Shown here: in pieces, positions 45,721-50,560 of the stretch
How the letters are laid out: every line of letters starts with the position of its first letter
Position numbering within the stretch: the first letter of the stretch is position 1
Assembly (NCBI GenBank): GCA_020056965.1
Contig: JAGVGT010000053.1
Location: 1-50,560 of the forward strand
DNA: 50,560 nucleotides
Reading direction: 5' to 3'
From: Deltaproteobacteria bacterium
GTDB lineage: Bacteria > Desulfobacterota > Desulfobulbia > Desulfobulbales > JAGXFP01
The notes under the pieces: generated by a model
The model's database searches: none
Told to the model about the DNA's origin: nothing
Seen by the model: the letters and a program-made list of their open reading frames with translations, nothing else
Made by a program: the position numbers and the translations under genes

Positions 45721-46980
45721 ATGGATTTGTCACCTCAGCGCGCCTTTGTGCTGCTACTGCTGTTCAGCTGCACAAGCTTATTGTGGTGGGCCGGGATTGC
45801 CAAAGTAGATGTCATTGTCCGGACCGAGGGCCAGATCATCCCGGCCGGTAAGTCGCAAATTGTCCAGCATCTTGAGGGGGGCATAGTTCGGAAAATTCTG
45901 GTTCAGGAAGGCCAGGTTGTGGTCGCCGGGCAACCGTTGATGGAGTTATCGGATATCCAGACCCGTTCAAATTTGGGTCAGGAGCAATCAAGGCTTGATG
46001 CCCTGCGTGGTCGCGAGGCCCGTTTGCTGGCCGAGTTGAATGGTTATGAGACGATTGTCTTCCCTAAAAATCTAAACGACCCCAATGTGATTCGGGTGGA
46101 AACCGCGGCCTGGCAAGCCCGACGTGCCCAACTTGCCGAAGAGGTTCAGGTCTTGCAATCTCAAGGTGTGCAGAAGAAGAACGAACTGACGGAAATTAAT
46201 TCAAAGCGACAGAATCTGCTTGAAGAGATGGAGTTGGCAAAACAACAGTATCGGGTCATTGATGACCTGAAGAAAAATAACGCCGCCTCCGAATTGGAGG
46301 TGCTTGATAGTCAGACCCGCGTGCAACGGCTCAAATCGCAAATAGTCGAGGCAACCATTGCGGCTCCGCGTTTACAAGCCGGTCAGTCGGAGTCTGAATC
46401 ACGGGTGAAAGAAACGATTGCCCGTTTCCGGGCGGAGGCATCTTCCGCGTTGACCCAAGTGCGAGAGGAACTTGAAAAATCAGGCCACGAAATGGGCACC
46501 AACGTCGATCGCCTCGACCGGAATATCATCAGGTCTCCGGTGGCGGGGCTGATCAACAAGCTGAATATCACCACCATTGGCGCCGTGGTTCGTCCCAGCG
46601 AGGTATTGCTGGAAATCACTCCGAGTGACCAGCGCATTGTCATCCAGACCCGTTCAAACCCCAATGACCGGGCCCACCTCCGCCGGGGGTTACCGGCGCG
46701 GGTGCGGATTGGCGCCTATGACTATGCCACCTACGGCACCTTTGAAGGCCATGTGACCGAGGTCAGCGCCGATACCTTGAGTGATGAGCGAGGCAACCGC
46801 TATTACCGGGTGAATGTCGAGGTTGACACCTCAACGCTGATGTCGCGGGTTCGCCAACCTGGCTTGCTGGTGCCTGGCATGGCTGCCAGCGCCGACATTG
46901 CCGTTGGCCAGCGAACAATACTGTCCTACATTTTGTCCCCCCTGTTGAAGTTTCGTGATGGGGCGTTCCGTGCCAATTAA
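45721..46980 (+). CDS. HlyD-family membrane fusion protein of type I secretion
   Basis: The 419-residue product has one membrane segment (about 8-26), the HlyD start EGQIIPAGKSQIVQHLEGGIV, a lipoyl-like half motif (VQEGQVVVAGQPLMEL), a long coiled coil (about 85-250), a second lipoyl part (IRSPVAGLINKLNI) and a beta-barrel domain. It links the inner-membrane ATPase to TolC. No ABC ATPase gene is adjacent. It lies 6 bases after the MotB-like gene. Confidence 0.92.
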   Translation: MDLSPQRAFVLLLLFSCTSLLWWAGIAKVDVIVRTEGQIIPAGKSQIVQHLEGGIVRKILVQEGQVVVAGQPLMELSDIQTRSNLGQEQSRLDALRGREARLLAELNGYETIVFPKNLNDPNVIRVETAAWQARRAQLAEEVQVLQSQGVQKKNELTEINSKRQNLLEEMELAKQQYRVIDDLKKNNAASELEVLDSQTRVQRLKSQIVEATIAAPRLQAGQSESESRVKETIARFRAEASSALTQVREELEKSGHEMGTNVDRLDRNIIRSPVAGLINKLNITTIGAVVRPSEVLLEITPSDQRIVIQTRSNPNDRAHLRRGLPARVRIGAYDYATYGTFEGHVTEVSADTLSDERGNRYYRVNVEVDTSTLMSRVRQPGLLVPGMAASADIAVGQRTILSYILSPLLKFRDGAFRAN

Positions 46981-47052
46981 GCTTTTCTTTTATAAATATT
47001 GCGCTGCATAAACGGTCTCGTGTCGGCAAATACAATCTAAAGAGAGAATTTT

Positions 47053-48537
47053 ATGTTTAAACAACTCAAGATTTACTACGTTTTTGTCTCACTGCCCTTT
47101 GCTCTGCTACTGGTTGGATCGGCGGTCTTTTTTGATGCAATCAGGTCAACGATAATCCGTAACCCTCATCCGCAGATCAACTATGCCATCTTTGCCATTG
47201 TCCTGGTCGGCGGCGTCTTTATCATTCTCAATGCCAAACGGTTGATCCGCGAAGCCAAAACACTCGTGGGCTATTCCGAGGCCATCCACGCCAAGACCGA
47301 TCTGACGACTCTTCAGAACATGGCCAACGGTTATACCGGCGATATCTCTTGCCTGCTGCAAATGGTGGCGGCCTCGGCCGGGCGTTCCATCTCCCATCAG
47401 GAGCAGGTGGCCATAGAGCATGAACTGACCAACGCCAGAACTCGTCTTAATCGGCGAAATGCCCTGCCGCAGTACCTGACCGGTTTGCTGGTCGGCATGG
47501 GGCTGCTCGGCACCTTTATCGGTTTGCTCGCGACCCTTAACGACATTTCCGTTCTGATCAGCAGCTTTGCCGATCTCGACATGAACAATGTCGCCAGTCC
47601 TCTCCTGGTGTTCAGGACCATGATTGAACGGATGAAGGCCCCGATGCAGTCGATGGGGATTGCCTTCTCTGCCTCAATGTTCGGCTTGCTGGGGTCAATA
47701 ACCCTGGGCTTGATGATGGTTGGGATCCGGCGTTTACAGGGTGATATTTTCTCATTGCTCAGCTCGGAAATTGCTCGGCACATCGAGATCGCTCTTTCCC
47801 AGGAAGTTGTTGCTTCGGGGAATGGGGCGGGGTTCTCCGGAGATGTCTCGAAAGTTCTGATTCGAATTGAGGAAAGATTGGCCGAGTCGGCCCGGATGCA
47901 ACAACGGACGTTTGCTGCGGAAATTACCGACTTTCAAAAACAGCGGGCAGATATGCTGCGGACCCTTACTGAACATACCGAGGCGAGCAATAATTTCCGC
48001 GGTGAATTGCAGCAATTTGGTCGGCAAATCGGCACCATTTCCAATATCTTAGATAAGGGTACCGACGAGATATTTACCCAGATCTCCAACTTGACCGTGC
48101 ATGTGGCCGGCGATGCCAAGGAATCTCATAAGCTGCTGGCCATGCAGGTTGACGAACAGAAGAGATTAAGAGACACCCTCGATTCGTACAAAATCGAAGA
48201 GAGGTTGACCGAGGCGGCACGCGTGCAGCAGCGGGCACTGACTTCTGAAATAGACGATTTTCAAAAACAGCGTAATGATATGCTGCGCACCCTCACCGAA
48301 CAGACTGAAGCCAGCAATAATTTTCGCAGCGAATTGCAGCAATTCAGCCGGCAACTGGGTGAGATTTTTCATGTTATGGAGCGTGGTAACGGTGAGGTCT
48401 GTACCCAGATTTCTGAACTGATGGTCCACATGTCAGCTGATGCAAAGGAATCGCATAAATTGCTGGCCATGCTGGTAAACGAACAGCAGAGGTTAAGAGA
48501 TGCCCTTGATTTGCGGGTAAAAAGTAACAACCAGTAA
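47053..48537 (+). CDS. MotA/TolQ/ZorA-like proton-channel protein with long duplicated coiled-coil tail
   Basis: The 494-residue product has two N-terminal membrane segments (about 8-28 and 41-60) and two more around residues 140-165 and 200-225. The third carries the GLLVGMGLLGTFIGLLATL hallmark of MotA/TolQ/ExbB channels. The remaining 220 residues form a predicted coiled coil made of two tandem copies (272-380 and 381-490), each with IEERL...DFQKQR.DMLRTLTE.TEASNNFR. This long cytoplasmic tail recalls ZorA. It should pair with the MotB-like protein. It lies 72 bases after hlyD, with no ABC gene between. Confidence 0.78.
   Translation: MFKQLKIYYVFVSLPFALLLVGSAVFFDAIRSTIIRNPHPQINYAIFAIVLVGGVFIILNAKRLIREAKTLVGYSEAIHAKTDLTTLQNMANGYTGDISCLLQMVAASAGRSISHQEQVAIEHELTNARTRLNRRNALPQYLTGLLVGMGLLGTFIGLLATLNDISVLISSFADLDMNNVASPLLVFRTMIERMKAPMQSMGIAFSASMFGLLGSITLGLMMVGIRRLQGDIFSLLSSEIARHIEIALSQEVVASGNGAGFSGDVSKVLIRIEERLAESARMQQRTFAAEITDFQKQRADMLRTLTEHTEASNNFRGELQQFGRQIGTISNILDKGTDEIFTQISNLTVHVAGDAKESHKLLAMQVDEQKRLRDTLDSYKIEERLTEAARVQQRALTSEIDDFQKQRNDMLRTLTEQTEASNNFRSELQQFSRQLGEIFHVMERGNGEVCTQISELMVHMSADAKESHKLLAMLVNEQQRLRDALDLRVKSNNQ
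47866..48518 (+). repeat. Tandem 327-bp duplication inside the MotA-like gene
   Basis: Repeat 1 (47866-48192) and repeat 2 (48193 to about 48518) encode 109-residue units that agree in most positions. It is a duplication of one coiled-coil module, which lengthens the tail. Confidence 0.8.
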
Positions 48538-48598
48538 TTGGATTTGTTCATTCCGATAACTTGGTCAGGAATAAAGAATGTTCGGATGAGAGGTTTGT

Positions 48599-50560
48599 AT
48601 GGCAAAGATTGATGCAGAAAAAGAAAATGCAGTGATCGAAGGGCCAGAACAAGGGCAACAAGTTGAGCGTGCCTTGGTCGCACCGGATGGAACAATTACC
48701 ATTCCCCAGGGCGAAGCAAACCTCAAGTCAGTTGATGTCGCGGACGTTGATTTATTGTTGAGTTTTTCCGATGGATCATACGTCGTAATCCCCAATGGCG
48801 CGCTTGATGCCATAAGTGACTCCCCTCACCCGGTTGTTTTCATTGATGACAGCGCCAGCGTAAACGATTCCTCTCAGGCCGATACCGACAACCAGAGCAC
48901 CCTTGGTGATCTATTTAAAATGGTGGGGATCAGCAACCATGCCCATGCCGGTAGTTTGAGAGTGGTGAGCGGAAATGTCGATGCTCCAAAAACGGCGGAA
49001 GACATGGATGCTCCCAAGGCAGACGCCGTTGATGTCGTCATTTTAAACGATGTCCCGCTGGTTGAAAGAATTGCTTCGCCAGCCCCGCTGGTTAAGGTAA
49101 ACAGCGGTATCGCCTTGACTGGCAAAGGTCCGGGGCTTGGTGCCAGCACCCCCAGTGAGCAACTCGTCGATGCACCGGATTCGGTCGAACCGTTTGTCAC
49201 ACCACGACCAACGGTGTATCGCCCCGGTCACAAAATCATGAGCATAAGCGACATATTAAAGCAACAGGGACTAGGCGAACCCGGTTTCGAACAAGCGCTT
49301 TACACCTCTTCCTCATTCAAAGTTACGCCATCTGGTCGTTCCGATGCACCGCTGGGTGCTTATGTCGCCGCTGAAACAGCGGACAATCTGAGACTGCGGG
49401 CCAGTCCTGAACGGCAGGCGACCCGTGAAGTCATCAACGGAACAGCGGGTGACGACACTATTAATATCAATCCTGCCTTCAGCACTAATCCCGCCCAGTG
49501 GGTCAAGACGATTCATTTCACCTTCAGTAATTTTACTTCGATTACATCTGTCGAGATAGTTGCAGATCCAGTTATTTTCACTATACCAGGCTTCGACTTT
49601 CAGGGGGCTGGCGTTACCAGGGATGGATCAACCAATCACTGGTTCATCACCCCGAATGCCAATACCATTGTCAATGGCCTGGACCTCAACATTGTCTACA
49701 ATGTTGATGATGTAGCCGCACCGGTAGATTTCAATGCTGATGTTGTCGTTTCGGGCTTGGCTGGGTTGACAGCGTTCGAGGCGACCAAAAATCTGGATTT
49801 TACCTGGCGTGAAGCTACCAATGCGGCAGACTTTGCGGTACTCGATTCATCCGGGACGCCATTAATGGTCCTACCGCGTGACGGCATGGGGGTGGATATT
49901 TTTGCCGGAGATGGCAACGACAGCGTCAATGCCGGCGCCGGGCACGACCTTATCTACGGCGGCAGCGGCAACGATTTGCTTGATGGCGGCTTGGGCAACG
50001 ACATCATCGATGGTGGTTCTGGTGCCGACACCATCAGCGGTGGCCTGGGCAACGACACTGCTACTTATGAACAGGCGCCGGCCAGCGTCACCGCCACCCT
50101 GGATGGCAATATCGGGGTGGCGGGTGGCGGGGACGCCGCCGGTGACGGCTTTATCGGCATTGAAAATCTTACCGGATCGTCCTACAACGACATCCTGATC
50201 GGTGATGACGCCGCCAACACCCTTTCCGGGGGAGCGGGTGACGACACCCTGGAAGGTCAGGGTGGAGCCGACCTCCTTGATGGCGGAACCGGCAATGACA
50301 CCGCCAGTTACAGTCATGCCTTGTCAGCCATTCGCGCTTCGCTGGCCAACTCCGCCAGCAACAATGGCGCTGAAGCTATCGGCGACAGCTATACCAACAT
50401 CGCCAACCTGACCGGTTCGGACTTCGACGATACCCTGCTGGGTGACAGCGCTACCAATATCCTGACCGGTGGGGTCGGCAACGACCTCCTGGACGGTGGC
50501 GCCGGCAATCTTGGTGACAGCCTGGCTGGCGGCCTCGGCACCGACACGGCCACCTACGCC
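48599..50560 (+). CDS. Giant RTX adhesin, type I secreted, 3' partial
   Basis: The frame opens at ATG 48599 (GAGAGG just upstream) and stays open to the last base (654 codons visible, no stop). The first 70 residues (VDVADVDLLLSFSDGSYVVIPNGAL) resemble the BapA/LapA-type N-terminal domain that precedes large surface adhesins. A linker follows, then from about 49,890 repeated RTX nonapeptides (GGxGxDxLxG pattern: GGSGNDLLDGG, GGAGDDTLEG). RTX repeats bind Ca2+ and fold outside the cell. The partners are the TolC- and HlyD-like proteins upstream. No TAAG-type LapG cleavage site was recognised. The length is unknown. Confidence 0.92.
   Translation, partial: MAKIDAEKENAVIEGPEQGQQVERALVAPDGTITIPQGEANLKSVDVADVDLLLSFSDGSYVVIPNGALDAISDSPHPVVFIDDSASVNDSSQADTDNQSTLGDLFKMVGISNHAHAGSLRVVSGNVDAPKTAEDMDAPKADAVDVVILNDVPLVERIASPAPLVKVNSGIALTGKGPGLGASTPSEQLVDAPDSVEPFVTPRPTVYRPGHKIMSISDILKQQGLGEPGFEQALYTSSSFKVTPSGRSDAPLGAYVAAETADNLRLRASPERQATREVINGTAGDDTININPAFSTNPAQWVKTIHFTFSNFTSITSVEIVADPVIFTIPGFDFQGAGVTRDGSTNHWFITPNANTIVNGLDLNIVYNVDDVAAPVDFNADVVVSGLAGLTAFEATKNLDFTWREATNAADFAVLDSSGTPLMVLPRDGMGVDIFAGDGNDSVNAGAGHDLIYGGSGNDLLDGGLGNDIIDGGSGADTISGGLGNDTATYEQAPASVTATLDGNIGVAGGGDAAGDGFIGIENLTGSSYNDILIGDDAANTLSGGAGDDTLEGQGGADLLDGGTGNDTASYSHALSAIRASLANSASNNGAEAIGDSYTNIANLTGSDFDDTLLGDSATNILTGGVGNDLLDGGAGNLGDSLAGGLGTDTATYA

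Noticed and set aside
44917-48537. Zorya anti-phage system
   Set aside because: ZorA/ZorB-like channel proteins are present, but no ZorC, ZorD or ZorE helicase/nuclease genes are seen; the neighbours are secretion genes.

Overview
The window (50,560 bases, about 58-60% GC by eye) looks like a chromosomal segment of an anaerobic bacterium of the Desulfobacterota (former Deltaproteobacteria). The evidence is a bacterial-type acetyl-CoA synthase set, an HdrA/MvhD electron-transfer module using selenocysteine, a DUF4911 gene, a TRAP system with a TatT component, and the general family content. The taxonomic call is inference; no rRNA or tRNA gene was recognised.

Region 1 (1-12,690, all +) is a Wood-Ljungdahl / electron-transfer block. 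It holds acsD (5' end cut by the window), acsB and acsC, then three consecutive selenoprotein genes. These are a very large formate-dehydrogenase-like fusion (2Fe-2S, GltD-like FAD/NAD(P)H module, ferredoxin domain, FdhA; Sec824), a double-length HdrA (Sec65) and MvhD (Sec69). Each is interrupted by an in-frame TGA where the family has Cys or Sec, and each TGA is followed by a bacterial SECIS-like hairpin. Read naively, the three genes would be split into six fragments. Together they probably move electrons between formate/CO2, NAD(P)H and ferredoxin or another low-potential carrier for the methyl branch, beside the enzymes of the carbonyl branch. A terminator at 12,720 closes the block.

Region 2 (12,783-17,200) is accessory: a single-domain response regulator, a DUF1778/GNAT toxin-antitoxin pair flanked by two copies of a 123-bp repeat, an AT-rich membrane protein gene preceded by the tail of a lost tandem paralogue, a DsrE-like exported protein and a DUF3494 secreted protein.

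Region 3 (17,312-35,367) is mostly housekeeping. It has a PHP phosphoesterase, miaB, DUF4911, purB, recJ, miaA and a response regulator (all -); serC, a radical SAM protein and rlmN (+); parC and parE (-); and an M3 oligopeptidase (+). The miaB-DUF4911 gap (19,429-20,333) has no gene but several palindromic or MITE-like repeats.

Region 4 (35,493-42,899, +) is a TRAP transporter operon (tatT, dctP, dctQ, dctM). An AT-rich SGNH-hydrolase-like gene sits between dctP and dctQ, and the operon is followed by a TrxR-like flavoprotein without the CxxC and an HtrA/DegP protease.

Region 5 (43,266-end, +) is a type I secretion / giant adhesin locus: TolC-like protein, MotB-like protein, HlyD-like adaptor, MotA/TolQ/ZorA-like channel with a duplicated coiled-coil tail, and the start of an RTX adhesin that runs off the window. 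Inside the visible part there is no ABC ATPase. The MotA/MotB-like pair interleaved with secretion genes is the most unusual arrangement here besides the triple selenoprotein cluster.
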